A DNA stretch of 64,000 bases from Brachybacterium phenoliresistens (GCF_000576425.1 NZ_KK069998.1:1-64000); one strand, 5' to 3'. Positions 31,344 to 40,287 are shown, counted from the stretch's first letter. The notes: generated by a model not told the origin, from the sequence alone. Numbers and translations are program-made.

Positions 31344-32810
31344 TCAGGAGGTCTGGGCGCCCTCGACCCAGGCCAGGTACTCCCCGCTCACGGTGCCGGT
31401 GACGTAGCGGCCGTCGAAGCAGCTGGTGTCCAGATCGGAGACCGCGGAGCCCTCGGTGATGGCGGCGACCAGGTCGTCGATCTCCTGGTAGACCAGGCGA
31501 TCGCAGCCCAGGACCTCGGCGACCTCCGGGATGGTGCGGCCGTGGGCGACGAGCTCGTGCCGGCTGGGCATGTTGATGCCGTACACATGGGGATGGCGGA
31601 TCGGCGGGGCGGCGGAGGCGAAGACCACCGAGGCCGCCCCGGCATCGCGCGCCATCTGGATGATCTGCTGGCTGGTGGTCCCGCGCACGATCGAGTCGTC
31701 GATGAGCAGCACGTGCTTGCCCCGGAACTCCGAGGACATGGCGTTGAGCTTCTGGCGCACGCTGCGCCGGCGCACCGCCTGCCCCGGCATGATGAAGGTG
31801 CGCCCCACGTAGTGGTTCTTGTAGAAGCCCTCGCGGTACTCGACGCCGAGCACGCGGGCCACCTGCATGGCCGCCGGACGGGACGAGTCGGGGATCGGCA
31901 TGACGACGTCGATCTCCTCGACCGGGACGTGCTTCGCGATGGTCGCGGCCAGGCGCTCCCCCATCCGCAGGCGCGACTCGTACACGCTGATCCCGTTCAT
32001 CACGGAGTCCGGGCGCGCGAGGTACACGTACTCGAAGGCGCAGGGCGACAGCGACGGCGCCGCCGCGCACTGCTGGGTGAACAGCTCGCCGTCGTGGGAG
32101 ATGAACACGGCCTCGCCGGGCTCGACGTCCCGGACGACCTCGTAGTCGCCGTTCTCGAGCACCAGCGACTCGCTCGCGACGACCCATTCCTCGTGCGCCC
32201 CCTCCCCCTGCCCGGGGCGTCGCCCCAGGATCAGCGGCCGGATGCCGTGCGGGTCGCGGAAGGCGAGCAGGCCGTACCCGGCGATCACCGCGATCACCGC
32301 GTAGGCGCCCTCGATGCGTTCGTGCGTGCGCGAGACGGCCTCGAAGATCCGGTCCGGCTCGAGATCCACCGGCGAGGTGGTCGCCTGCAGCTCCCCCGCC
32401 AGCACGTTCAGCAGCAGCTCGGTGTCGCTCGAGGAGTTCAGGTGGCGGCGGTCCCGGCGGGCCATCTCCGCGGTGAGCTCCCGCGTGTTGGTGAGGTTGC
32501 CGTTGTGGATCAGGACGATCCCGTAGGGGGAGTTCACGTAGAACGGCTGCGCCTCCTCCTCGCGGGAGGCGACGCCCTTGGTCGCATAGCGCACGTGGCC
32601 CAGGCCCACCTCGCCCAGCAGCGCCCGCATGTCCCGCGTGCGGAAGGCGTCCCGCACCATCCCGGAGGACTTCGCCACGTGCATGACGCCGCTGGGCTCG
32701 GCCGTGGCGATGCCGGTGGCGTCCTGCCCGCGGTGCTGCAGCAGGAGCAGCGCGTTGTAGATGTCCTGGTTGACCGGCCCGTTGCCGACCATTCCGACGA
32801 TTCCGCACAT
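31344..32810 (-). CDS. purF: amidophosphoribosyltransferase, Escherichia coli-like type
   Basis: First committed step of purine synthesis. 488 residues. The N-terminal glutaminase begins MCGIVGMVGNGPVNQ with Cys2 as nucleophile and no propeptide. YVNSPYGIVLIHNGNLTNTREL and SSSDTELLLN follow. The phosphoribosyl domain has KNHYVGRTFIMPGQ, the RQKLNAMSSEFRGK segment and PRPP loop VLLIDDSIVRGTTS. These features match the E. coli enzyme rather than the Fe-S, propeptide-bearing Bacillus/mycobacterial type. It stands alone, not with purM or purL. Confidence 0.95.
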   Translation of the reverse strand: MCGIVGMVGNGPVNQDIYNALLLLQHRGQDATGIATAEPSGVMHVAKSSGMVRDAFRTRDMRALLGEVGLGHVRYATKGVASREEEAQPFYVNSPYGIVLIHNGNLTNTRELTAEMARRDRRHLNSSSDTELLLNVLAGELQATTSPVDLEPDRIFEAVSRTHERIEGAYAVIAVIAGYGLLAFRDPHGIRPLILGRRPGQGEGAHEEWVVASESLVLENGDYEVVRDVEPGEAVFISHDGELFTQQCAAAPSLSPCAFEYVYLARPDSVMNGISVYESRLRMGERLAATIAKHVPVEEIDVVMPIPDSSRPAAMQVARVLGVEYREGFYKNHYVGRTFIMPGQAVRRRSVRQKLNAMSSEFRGKHVLLIDDSIVRGTTSQQIIQMARDAGAASVVFASAAPPIRHPHVYGINMPSRHELVAHGRTIPEVAEVLGCDRLVYQEIDDLVAAITEGSAVSDLDTSCFDGRYVTGTVSGEYLAWVEGAQTS

Positions 32811-32981
32811 GGGGTGGTGTCTCGCTCCATCCGGGTCCGTGCCCGTCCGGGGTGCGACAGGCCACCGGGCAACGCTACAGGTGCGGAGCCGATCCGGGCG
32901 CGTGATCTCGCTCCCGCCCGGGCGGGCCGGGCCTCGGCGCTCGGCGGCGGTGCCCGGGCTGCGGCGGTCAGGCGGCGGCGG

Positions 32982-33833
32982 TCAGGCGGCGGTGCCGTCC
33001 TTCTCCATCGTCATCCGGGCCACGTGCAGCGCGAGATAGGAGACCTCGTCGGGGCTGAGCGCGTGCCCCAGCCGCAGCTCGACGATGGTGGCGAGCTGCT
33101 GTGCGGTGCGGGTGGCCTCGGGGAAGTTCTCCCGGATGCCGGCGCCGATGGTGGACTCCTGCCCCGACAGCTGCCGATGCTGCTGGATGCGCACGAACAG
33201 GTAGCGCACGTGCGTGATGAACCGCGCCGCGCTCATGGTGTCCTCGGAGACCTCCACCCCGAAGCGCTCCCCCACCACCGCGAGCATCTGCTGGATGATC
33301 CCGGTCATCGTGTACGTGAAGGAGAGGTCGCCGGAGGCGAATCCGGCGTTGACCAGGTGCAGGGCCAGCGCCGTGGCCTCGGCATCGCCCAGCTGCGGAT
33401 CCACGTGCTCGTTGATCGCCTGCAGCAGGCGCCGCGCCTGGGCGTACTCGCTCGCGTACAGGGTCTGCACCTCGGCGCGCAGCGGGTACTCCAGGACGAT
33501 GCCGCGACGGGCCCGGTCCAGGGCGCTGGCGACGTGGTCGGCCACGGCGATCGCGAGGGTGGGGCGCCGCGACTCGCGCCCCTCGATGCCCACCTCGCCG
33601 AGGGCGATCACCACCGCGCGCAGCACCTCCTCGTCGATGAGGGAGAACGCCTCGGCGAGATGGTCGGGGTCGCGGCCGTCGGCCGGCACGAACACCCGCA
33701 CGATCAGCGCGGGGTCGATGGCCCGCCCCTGCTTGGAGCTGAAGCCGATGCCCCGGCCGGTGAGGATGACCTCCTGGCCGTCGTCGTCCCGGGCGAGGAC
33801 GACGTTGTTGTTCAGCACGCGCAGCGCCTTCAT
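32982..33833 (-). CDS. BglG/LicT-type transcription antiterminator with two PRDs
   Basis: 283-residue RNA-binding antiterminator. The CAT domain (1-55) starts MKALRVLNNNVVLARDDDGQEVILTGRGIGFSSKQG, the dimeric RNA-binding fold. PRD1 (about 65-170) and PRD2 (about 175-280) follow, with conserved His in VADHVASAL, INEHVDPQLG, and YLALHVARM, the sites phosphorylated by the PTS. It lies downstream of the PTS gene on the same strand, and the PTS leader contains a matching RAT and terminator, so it very likely controls that gene and itself. A purine-rich GAGGGAGGGG precedes ATG. Confidence 0.93.
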   Translation of the reverse strand: MKALRVLNNNVVLARDDDGQEVILTGRGIGFSSKQGRAIDPALIVRVFVPADGRDPDHLAEAFSLIDEEVLRAVVIALGEVGIEGRESRRPTLAIAVADHVASALDRARRGIVLEYPLRAEVQTLYASEYAQARRLLQAINEHVDPQLGDAEATALALHLVNAGFASGDLSFTYTMTGIIQQMLAVVGERFGVEVSEDTMSAARFITHVRYLFVRIQQHRQLSGQESTIGAGIRENFPEATRTAQQLATIVELRLGHALSPDEVSYLALHVARMTMEKDGTAA

Positions 33834-33969
33834 CCTCGCTCCCCTCCCTCGCCGTGCGGGCCGGTGCCCGTGCCCCATTGTGTCCCGAACCGGGCCCCGA
33901 TCGTGCCCGATGCGGGCGCGCGCCCCCGCCCCGGGTGCGGGGCGGGGGCGCGCACTGCGTCGCCGGAGA

Positions 33970-36165
33970 TCACCGGCGCACGGTCACCACGGTCTCGCCG
34001 GCGGCGACGTCCGCACCCGTGCGCGGGGCGACCTCGGCGAGCTGGGCGGTGTTCGTGATGGTCATGAGCGTGACCGTCGGGTGCTCGGCGGCCCGGACGG
34101 CCTCGAGGTCGACCACGACCAGCAGATCGCCGGCGGAGACCTTCTGGCAGGACTCGACCTGGACGTCGAATCCCTCGCCCTTCATCTGCACCGTGTCGAT
34201 GCCGATGTGGATGAGGACCTCGATGCCGTCGGCGGTGCGCAGCCCGAAGGCATGGCCGGTGCCGGCGACGGTGATCAGCTCGCCGTCGACCGGGGAGAGG
34301 ATCCGGCCGTCGACCGGCTCGATGCCGACGCCCTCGCCGAGGGCGCGGGAGGCGAACACCGGGTCCGGCACCTCGTCCAGGCCCACCACGCGGCCGCCGA
34401 CGGGGGCGGCGATCTGCACCGCCGGGCCGGCGGGGACCGTCGAGGCCGTGCCGGAGGCGGCGTCCGCGGCGGAGGCATCGGCCGCGCCGGCGGAGCCGGA
34501 GGCATCGGCCGCGGGACCGGCCGGAGCCGTGGCACCGGCGGCCGCAGCCACGGAGCCGGCGGCCGCGGCGGAGGCGGCGCCCCCGACCCCGGCGCCGACC
34601 AGCTCGCGCTCCCGCGCGGCGGGCTCGGCGACGACGGCGGAGCTCTGGGCGGCGGCCTCGGCCGCATCGCGCTCGGCGTTGGCCTCGGCGCGCTGGGCGG
34701 GGGTCATGTAGTCCGAGAAGTACACGAGCACGAGGGCGGTGACGAATGCGGCGGCGATCGCGATGACGTACACGCCCATCGGGTCGAACACGGGGATCGT
34801 CAGCAGCGAGGTGAAGGCGAAGGCGGAGGTGTCCACGCCGCCCAGGATGCCCACGATCAGACCGCCCACGAGGCAGCCGACGAGCATGCGCGGGTAGATC
34901 CGCTTGAAGCGCAGGTGGATGCCGTACAGCGAGGGCTCGGAGATGCCGCCGAACAGGCCCGCCGCGAGGGCGCCGGTCGCGGTCTGGCGCATGATCGGCT
35001 CGCGGTGGCGGATCGACAGCAGCAGCACGCCGGCGGTGGCGCCGAAGCAGGCGAAGTTCCAGGCGCCCATCGGGCCCTGGATGAAGTCGTAGCCCAGGGC
35101 GTTGATGTTCTGCAGCATGAGCGCGTTCAGCGGCCAGTGCAGGCCCAGCGGGACCAGGAACGGGTACAGCAGCGGGATGAAGATCGCGAAGACGATGGGG
35201 GCGTTGCCGTTCAGCCAGGCCAGGCCCGCGCCGATGCCGTTGCCGGCCCAGATGCCCAGCGGGCCGATGAGGAAGGCGGTCACCGGGATCATGATGAGCA
35301 TCGAGAAGAACGGCACGAACACGAGCTGCACGTTCTCGGGGAAGACGCGCTGCAGGCCCTTGTAGACCAGGGCGAGCAGGGCCACCATCAGCAGCGGCAC
35401 GAACACCTGGCCGCCGTAGTCGTTCAGCTGCATCGGCAGGCCGAACACGTCGGCCACGCAGTTCTGGGTGCCCAGGGTCGCGTTGGTGGTGCAGGTGATC
35501 CCCGGGGTGCCGCCCTCGGGGTTCAGCAGGCCGGTGAAGTTCGGGGTCATCACCGCGGCCATCACGGCCGAGCCCACCCACGGATCGATCTGCAGCTTCC
35601 TGGCCGCGTTGTAGGCCACCATGATCGGCAGGAAGTAGAGCACCGAGCGCCACATCGCATCGACGAAGACCCAGGTGGCGGACTTGTCCGCGGCGCGGAA
35701 GTCGACCACGCCGAGGGCGTCGAGCACCGAGGCGATCGCGATGATCAGCGAGGCGCCCAGCAGCACGCCCATCAGCGGGCGGAACGAGTCGGAGAGGTAC
35801 TCGAAGAAGTTGTCGAGCCAGGCGAACTTCCCGCGGCTCTTCGCCCGGATCGCGGCCTTTACCTCGGCGTCGCTCTTCGCGGCGGGCCTGCCGCCGCCGG
35901 TCATCGACGGGAGGTTCATGATCCGGGAGTAGACGTTGGCGACGGCGCCGCCGATGACGACCTGGAACCGGTCGCCGGACTGCGGCACCGTGCCCATGAC
36001 GCCGTCGAGGGCGTCGAGCGCGGCCTGGTCGACCTTGTCGCCGTCATGGAGCTGGAAGCGCAGGCGCGTCGCGCAGTGCGTGAGGCTCTCGACGTTCTCG
36101 GGACCGCCGACGCCGCGGAGGATGTCCTCCGCGAGGGCATCGGGCCCCGGTGCAGGTGTGTTCAT
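33970..36165 (-). CDS. beta-glucoside-type PTS transporter subunit EIIBCA
   Basis: 731-residue fused phosphotransferase importer. EIIB (about 8-85) carries Cys31 in SLTHCATRLRF. EIIC (about 105-515) has ten or so membrane segments with GISEPSLYGIHLRFKRIYPRML. An Ala-rich linker (about 540-600) joins EIIA, whose active His653 lies in VLIHIGIDTVQMKGEGF. The domain order BCA and the linked LicT-like protein indicate beta-glucosides, but sucrose or trehalose cannot be excluded. GAGGA about 8 nt before ATG 36165 supports the start over an in-frame extension that would run into the RAT/terminator leader. Confidence 0.93.
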   Translation of the reverse strand: MNTPAPGPDALAEDILRGVGGPENVESLTHCATRLRFQLHDGDKVDQAALDALDGVMGTVPQSGDRFQVVIGGAVANVYSRIMNLPSMTGGGRPAAKSDAEVKAAIRAKSRGKFAWLDNFFEYLSDSFRPLMGVLLGASLIIAIASVLDALGVVDFRAADKSATWVFVDAMWRSVLYFLPIMVAYNAARKLQIDPWVGSAVMAAVMTPNFTGLLNPEGGTPGITCTTNATLGTQNCVADVFGLPMQLNDYGGQVFVPLLMVALLALVYKGLQRVFPENVQLVFVPFFSMLIMIPVTAFLIGPLGIWAGNGIGAGLAWLNGNAPIVFAIFIPLLYPFLVPLGLHWPLNALMLQNINALGYDFIQGPMGAWNFACFGATAGVLLLSIRHREPIMRQTATGALAAGLFGGISEPSLYGIHLRFKRIYPRMLVGCLVGGLIVGILGGVDTSAFAFTSLLTIPVFDPMGVYVIAIAAAFVTALVLVYFSDYMTPAQRAEANAERDAAEAAAQSSAVVAEPAARERELVGAGVGGAASAAAAGSVAAAAGATAPAGPAADASGSAGAADASAADAASGTASTVPAGPAVQIAAPVGGRVVGLDEVPDPVFASRALGEGVGIEPVDGRILSPVDGELITVAGTGHAFGLRTADGIEVLIHIGIDTVQMKGEGFDVQVESCQKVSAGDLLVVVDLEAVRAAEHPTVTLMTITNTAQLAEVAPRTGADVAAGETVVTVRR

Positions 36166-36317
36166 GATGCGTCCTCGCATTCTCATCGGCTCGCGCCGTC
36201 CTGGCAGGTGCGCCGCCACGTCCACCGGACCCCTGCTGCGCCACGGCGGCGATCCCGGCTTCGGGACCCGCACGCCGCCCGCCGCCGGGCCGCGCCGCCG
36301 CCCGATTCCGGGCAACG

Positions 36318-36359
36318 AAAAAGGCCCGGGGCGCACCCACAGGGCGTTCCCCAGGCCTT
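36318..36359 (-). terminator. conditional terminator in the PTS leader
   Basis: On the minus strand AAGGCCTGGGG pairs with CCCCGGGCCTT and ends in TTTTT, one of the few T-tract terminators in the window. Its 5' arm overlaps the 3' half of the RAT, so the two structures are mutually exclusive. Confidence 0.85.
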
Positions 36360-36434
36360 GCCTCCCCTCAGGCGGAGCGCTGCCCTGTCATCGCACGGTG
36401 GCGATCGGGCGGCGTCCTCGGGGAGTGACAATCC
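36353..36434 (-). promoter_or_regulatory. RAT (ribonucleic antiterminator) for the BglG/LicT protein
   Basis: The 5' half GGATTGTCACTCCCC (36420-36434) and 3' half GGGGAGGCAAGGCCT (36353-36367) reproduce the bgl/lic RAT consensus GGATTGTTACTG...AGGCAAAACC, including the lower GG/CC pairs and an extended CTCCCC/GGGGAG upper stem. Unlike the compact 30-nt classical RAT, about 50 nt are inserted at the tip. The likely -10 TATGCT lies at 36459-36464, so the RAT starts about 18 nt into the mRNA. Confidence 0.85.
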
Positions 36435-36458
36435 TGTGATCGTGGTCGATCGGCGCAC

Positions 36459-36464
36459 AGCATA
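36459..36464 (-). promoter_or_regulatory. -10 hexamer of the PTS operon
   Basis: TATGCT on the minus strand, upstream of the RAT. No good -35 is seen at 16-18 nt. Confidence 0.5.
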
Positions 36465-36532
36465 GCACCTCCCCGGCCGAGGGGAAGCCGGCCTGCTGCC
36501 GGACGGCGCCGCCCCGGCCGGGGCGCCGATGC

Positions 36533-36538
36533 TAGGTT
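36533..36538 (+). promoter_or_regulatory. -10 hexamer upstream of the TPP riboswitch
   Basis: TAGGTT, placing the transcript start near 36545, the first base of the riboswitch. Confidence 0.45.
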
Positions 36539-36544
36539 CGAGGC

Positions 36545-36634
36545 CGACACGGGGTGCCCGCCGCGTCCGGAGCGCGGGCTGAGATGAGACCCGTCGCACC
36601 TGATCGAGCTCGCACTCGCGGAGGGATGTCACCC
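36545..36634 (+). ncRNA. TPP riboswitch (THI element)
   Basis: The leader contains GGGGTGC, the invariant GGCTGAGATGAGACCC core and ACCTGATC, followed by a stem and the closing GGAGGGATG, the conserved THI-box order. The 3' side includes the Shine-Dalgarno GGAGGG (36620-36625), so ligand binding most simply hides the thiD ribosome binding site (translational control). Confidence 0.92.
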
Positions 36635-37660
36635 ATGAGCCCTGTCCTGCACGAGCCGACCGGCCGCCCCGGCCCGACGGACGCGCCCCGGATCCCGAAC
36701 GTCCTCACGATCGCCGGGACGGATCCCAGCGGCGGGGCGGGGATCCAGGCGGACCTGAAGACCTTCTCCGCCCTCGGCGCCTACGGGATGAGCGCGGTCA
36801 CCGCCGTGGTCGCGCAGAACACCCGAGGAGTCCAGGACGTGCTGGTCCTCGAGCCCGAGTTCGTCGCCGCCCAGATCCGCTCCGTGATCGACGACGTGCG
36901 CGTCGATGCGATCAAGCTGGGCATGCTCGCCACCGCCCCGATCGCCGCCGCGGTGGCCGATGTCCTGGCGGAGATCCCCGAGGTGCCGCTGGTGATCGAC
37001 CCGGTGATGGTGGCCAAGAGCGGCGACCGCCTGATCAGCGACGAGACCGTCGCCGTGGTCCGGGACCGACTGGTCCCCCGCGCCGCGCTCATCACCCCGA
37101 ACCTGCCCGAGGCCGCCGTGCTGCTGGGCGCCGCCCCCGACCTGGGGGCCTGGGCGGTGGCGGACGGCGCGGATGCCGATCGCGCACCCGTCCGGGCCGG
37201 GACGGGCACCCCGGCGACCGGGCCGGCAGAGGCCGAGGCGGCCGATGGGAGCGCCGGGGGCACCGGGGGCACGGCGCGGGAGGCGGATTCCCTCGCGCGG
37301 ATGCGGGAGCAGGTGCCGGACCTGCTGGCCCTCGGGTCGGCGTGGGTGCTGCTCAAGGGCGGCCATCTGGTCGGGGAGACCAGCGTGGACCTGCTGGCTG
37401 GGGCCGCGGCCGCGGACGATGCCGTGCTCGAGCTGCCGGCCCGGCGCATCGCGACCCGCAACACCCACGGCACCGGGTGCACGCTCTCCGCCGCCGTCGC
37501 GGCGCTGCTGCCGCGTCACGGGATGGTCGAGGCGGTGCGGCAGGCCAAGGACTATCTCACCGGCGCGCTCGCGCACGCGGACGAGCTCGCCGTGGGCGGC
37601 GGCCACGGCCCCGTCCACCACTTCCACGCCCTGTGGGACAGGCCCGCTCCGCGCCCTTGA
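36635..37660 (+). CDS. thiD: hydroxymethylpyrimidine/phosphomethylpyrimidine kinase
   Basis: Phosphorylates HMP and HMP-P for thiamine synthesis. 341 residues, longer than the usual about 270. The core is clear: VLTIAGTDPSGGAGIQADLKTFSALGAYGMS (23-53), VIDPVMVAKSGDRL, ALITPNLPEA, WVLLKGGH, and the catalytic NTHGTGCTLS (Cys282). The extra length is an Ala/Gly/Thr/Asp-rich insert at about 170-218 between the TPNLPEA helix and the ARMREQ helix. ATG 36635 is chosen over ATG 36626 because the latter abuts the Shine-Dalgarno. It is controlled by the TPP riboswitch. No other thi gene is adjacent. Confidence 0.94.
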   Translation: MSPVLHEPTGRPGPTDAPRIPNVLTIAGTDPSGGAGIQADLKTFSALGAYGMSAVTAVVAQNTRGVQDVLVLEPEFVAAQIRSVIDDVRVDAIKLGMLATAPIAAAVADVLAEIPEVPLVIDPVMVAKSGDRLISDETVAVVRDRLVPRAALITPNLPEAAVLLGAAPDLGAWAVADGADADRAPVRAGTGTPATGPAEAEAADGSAGGTGGTAREADSLARMREQVPDLLALGSAWVLLKGGHLVGETSVDLLAGAAAADDAVLELPARRIATRNTHGTGCTLSAAVAALLPRHGMVEAVRQAKDYLTGALAHADELAVGGGHGPVHHFHALWDRPAPRP

Positions 37661-37664
37661 GACC

Positions 37665-37784
37665 CGAGCGAGCTCCCGGGCATCCGAACGGGAACCCTGC
37701 GATCCGAGCGGGCGCCCGGGGATCCGAGCGGGCGCCCTGCGATCCGAGCGGGCATCCCACGAGCTGAGCGAGCACGAACGGCGG
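37665..37784. repeat. 20-bp tandem repeat, five copies plus one degenerate
   Basis: Units start at 37665, 37685, 37705, 37725 and 37745, with a degenerate sixth at 37765. The consensus is close to CGAGCGGGCGCCCTGCGATC. The array begins 5 nt after the thiD stop codon and ends just before the terminator at 37796. Confidence 0.9.
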
Positions 37785-37795
37785 CCTGAGAGCCT

Positions 37796-37819
37796 CGAGC
37801 CAGGCAATCGCCTGGCTCG
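37796..37819. terminator. terminator between thiD and rsmA
   Basis: Perfect 10-bp stem (37796-37805 and 37810-37819) with a 4-nt loop between convergent genes. Confidence 0.7.
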
Positions 37820-37887
37820 CGGCCCTGAGACAGCCATCCGTGCACGCCCTTCGGAGTCCGGCCGCTCGGTCCGGCCGCTCCCGCGGG

Positions 37888-38784
37888 TCAGGCGATGCCG
37901 TCGGCGGCGCGGGCGATGGCGTGGAAGCGGGCGACGTCCAGGGTCTCGCCGCGGGCCCCGGGGTCGACTCCGGCGGCGCGCAGGATCTCCTCGGCGCGCG
38001 CGGAGGAGCCCGCCCAGCCGCCGAGGGCCGCGCGGAGTGTCTTGCGCCGCTGGGCGAAGGCCGCATCGACCACGGCGAACACCCGCTCCCGCTCCTCCTC
38101 GGTGCCCATCGGCTGCTCGTGGCGGGTCAGCCGCAGCAGGGAGGAGTCGACGTTGGGCACCGGCCAGAACACCTGCCGGGAGATCTGCCCGGCCCGCTCG
38201 GTGCGGCCGTACCAGGCGGCCTTGACGCTGGGGGCGCCGTAGATCCGCGAGCCGGGGGACGCGGCGAGGCGGTCCACCACCTCGGACTGGACCATGACGA
38301 TCGCCTCGCGCAGCTGCGGGAAGCGCTGGAGGAGCGTCAGCAGGATCGGCGTGGCCACGTTGTAGGGCAGGTTCGCCACGAGGATCCGGGGCTCGCCCGC
38401 CTCCGGCAGCTCGGGCAGCTCGGTGACGGCGAGGGCGTCGGCGTGCACGAGCCGGTAGCGGTCGGGGGCGATGCCGCGGGCCCGGAGGGTCAGCGGCAGC
38501 AGCTGCGCGAGGCCCCGGTCCAGCTCGATGGCGGCGACATCGGCCCCGGCCTCGAGCAGCCCCAGGGTGAGCGAGCCCAGGCCCGGGCCGACCTCGAGCA
38601 CGGCGCTGCCGGGCCTCACGTCGGCGCGCTCGACGATGGTCCGCACCGTGTTGGGGTCGATGACGAAGTTCTGCCCGCGCTGCTTGGACGGACGGATCCC
38701 GGCGGCCTCTGCGAGCTCGCGGATGTCGCGGGCGCTGAGCAGCAGGGAGGGCTCGGCGCCCTCGCGGGGCTGATCGGCGCTCAT
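37888..38784 (-). CDS. rsmA: 16S rRNA dimethyladenosine methyltransferase
   Basis: KsgA; dimethylates two adjacent adenosines in helix 45 of 16S rRNA. 298 residues. The motifs are [23 protein letters not shown] site [17 protein letters not shown], the catalytic [14 protein letters not shown] and [21 protein letters not shown]. The C-terminal [12 protein letters not shown] is typical. The ATG overlaps the tatD stop by four bases (ATGA). The tatD-rsmA order is conserved in actinobacteria, where ispE often follows; here the operon ends at a terminator instead. Confidence 0.95.
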   Translation of the reverse strand: MSADQPREGAEPSLLLSARDIRELAEAAGIRPSKQRGQNFVIDPNTVRTIVERADVRPGSAVLEVGPGLGSLTLGLLEAGADVAAIELDRGLAQLLPLTLRARGIAPDRYRLVHADALAVTELPELPEAGEPRILVANLPYNVATPILLTLLQRFPQLREAIVMVQSEVVDRLAASPGSRIYGAPSVKAAWYGRTERAGQISRQVFWPVPNVDSSLLRLTRHEQPMGTEEERERVFAVVDAAFAQRRKTLRAALGGWAGSSARAEEILRAAGVDPGARGETLDVARFHAIARAADGIA

Positions 38785-39740
38785 GCGGCGGGCCAGTCGT
38801 AGACGCCGCGGGTGGTCTCGCGGATCCGGCGGCACGCCTGCTCCAGGTCCGTGCCGGTGACCTCCGCGATCGTCGCCATGGTCAGCGGGATCAGATAGGA
38901 GGAGTTGGGGCGGCCCCGGTAGGGCACCGGGGTGAGGAACGGGGCGTCGGTCTCGACCATCACGCGGTCCAGCCCCACCTCGGCCAGCGCCTCGCGCAGG
39001 CCCTGGGCGTTCTTGAAGGTCACCGTCCCGGCGAAGGAGAGGTAGAAGCCGCGGTCGACGCAGGCGCGCGCGAACTCCGCATCGCCGCTGAAGCAGTGCA
39101 GGACGGTGCGCTCGGGGGCGCCGTCCGCGTCGAGGATCTCCAGGACGTCGGCGTGGGCGTCGCGGTCATGGATCTGCAGCGGAAGACCGGTCTCCTTCGC
39201 CAGGGCGATGTGGAAGCGGAAGGCGTCGATCTGCGCCTGCCGGGCCTGCTCGTCCTTCCGGGAGGTGCGGAACCAGTCCAGGCCGCTCTCCCCCACCACC
39301 ACCATGCCGGGGCCGCGGACCAGGGAGTCCACCTCGGCGAGGGCCTCGTCCAGCCCGATCATCTCCTGTCCCTCGTGGCCGTGCCCGCGCGCGTGCAGCG
39401 CGGCCTCGTTGGGGTGGATCGCCACGCCGCCGCGCAGGGAGGCGGGGGCGTCCGGGGAGTCGAGCAGCCGGGCGGTCCAGCGCACGGACTCCAGGTCGGA
39501 GCCGATGGTGATCATCGCGTCGACGCCGACGGCCGCCGCCCGGGCGATGTGCTCGGGGACCGTGAGGTGGTCCTCGCCGTCGGCGAAGTCGAGGTGGCAG
39601 TGGTTGTCGATCACCGGGGACGGCAGGGGGTCCGGGGCGGGCGGCCAGGAGCGGTCGCGGGAGCTGGACCGGGGGTCGAGCTGCTCGCGGTGGTGCACCG
39701 GGGCCGGGGCGCCGGCGGCGTCGGTCTTCGCGGAGGGCAT
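38781..39740 (-). CDS. tatD: TatD family metal-dependent deoxyribonuclease
   Basis: Metal-dependent DNase/exonuclease of the amidohydrolase fold. 319 residues. Metal ligands are visible in [10 protein letters not shown] (HxH), the Glu of [30 protein letters not shown], and the Asp of [19 protein letters not shown]. The start ATG 39740 is supported by TACGAT exactly 6 nt upstream (leaderless). The N-terminal 40 residues are low-complexity and precede the conserved barrel. It is translationally coupled to rsmA. Confidence 0.92.
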   Translation of the reverse strand: MPSAKTDAAGAPAPVHHREQLDPRSSSRDRSWPPAPDPLPSPVIDNHCHLDFADGEDHLTVPEHIARAAAVGVDAMITIGSDLESVRWTARLLDSPDAPASLRGGVAIHPNEAALHARGHGHEGQEMIGLDEALAEVDSLVRGPGMVVVGESGLDWFRTSRKDEQARQAQIDAFRFHIALAKETGLPLQIHDRDAHADVLEILDADGAPERTVLHCFSGDAEFARACVDRGFYLSFAGTVTFKNAQGLREALAEVGLDRVMVETDAPFLTPVPYRGRPNSSYLIPLTMATIAEVTGTDLEQACRRIRETTRGVYDWPAA

Positions 39741-39746
39741 GGCACC

Positions 39747-39752
39747 ATCGTA
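39747..39752 (-). promoter_or_regulatory. -10 hexamer, leaderless promoter of tatD-rsmA
   Basis: TACGAT, six bases, then ATG 39740 on the minus strand. No Shine-Dalgarno is present. Confidence 0.6.
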
Positions 39753-39989
39753 GGAGGCGCGGGCCGTGGGCTCCGCGCCCTCTCGCATCGGCCCGGGAGC
39801 GAGCAGGGTCACAGGTCCGGTGGTCGATGTCACGGCCTCTGCGGCGGAATCCTCCCTGCGCATGTGGCAGGATGGTCCTTCGTTGCGTGTCCTTCCGCGC
39901 ACCTGCCGCTCCGTCCCGGAGCAGCCGGTCGCCGCCTCGGAGGGATCCGTCATCCGATCATTCTTTCGGACCGTCCCAAGGAGCGTCCC

Positions 39990-40160
39990 ATGGCAGTGCC
40001 CAAGTTCAAGATGTCCCGGGCTCGCACCCGGTCCCGCCGCTCGCAGTGGAAGGCGAGCAACGCCGACCTCGTGCAGGTGACGGTCCGCGGCCGCAGCGCC
40101 GCTGTGCCGCGCCGCCTCGCGAAGGCGTACCAGCGCGGACTGCTGCAGATCGAGGACTGA
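39990..40160 (+). CDS. rpmF: 50S ribosomal protein L32
   Basis: 56-residue ribosomal protein. [20 protein letters not shown] at the start and [18 protein letters not shown] at the end are diagnostic for L32. It lacks the CxxC...CxxC zinc ribbon, so this is the zinc-independent (C-minus) form. AAGGAG lies 7 nt before the ATG. It is a stand-alone gene ending at a strong terminator, on the plus strand away from tatD. Confidence 0.95.
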   Translation: MAVPKFKMSRARTRSRRSQWKASNADLVQVTVRGRSAAVPRRLAKAYQRGLLQIED

Positions 40161-40190
40161 TTCCTCGCGCCTGCGCGCAGCATCGACGTT

Positions 40191-40222
40191 CGAAGGGCCC
40201 CGGTGGGAACCGGGGCCCTTCG
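40191..40222 (+). terminator. terminator of rpmF
   Basis: Perfect 14-bp stem (40191-40204 and 40209-40222) with a 4-nt loop, 30 nt after the rpmF stop. It shares the GGGCCCCGG core with the hairpins at 2589 and 62415 and can also serve rsmI from the other side. Confidence 0.85.
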
Positions 40223-40287
40223 TCATGCCCGAGGCCGGATCGTCCTGTCCGATGCCGGTTCGGCCCGGCGCCGCCCCGGGCGGCTCC

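Noticed and set aside
36626..36634. ATG 36626 as the thiD start
   Set aside because: It abuts the GGAGGG Shine-Dalgarno, leaving no spacer; ATG 36635 has a normal distance.
37665..37784. Possible CRISPR array
   Set aside because: Units are contiguous 20-bp tandem repeats with no spacers, and no cas genes are present.
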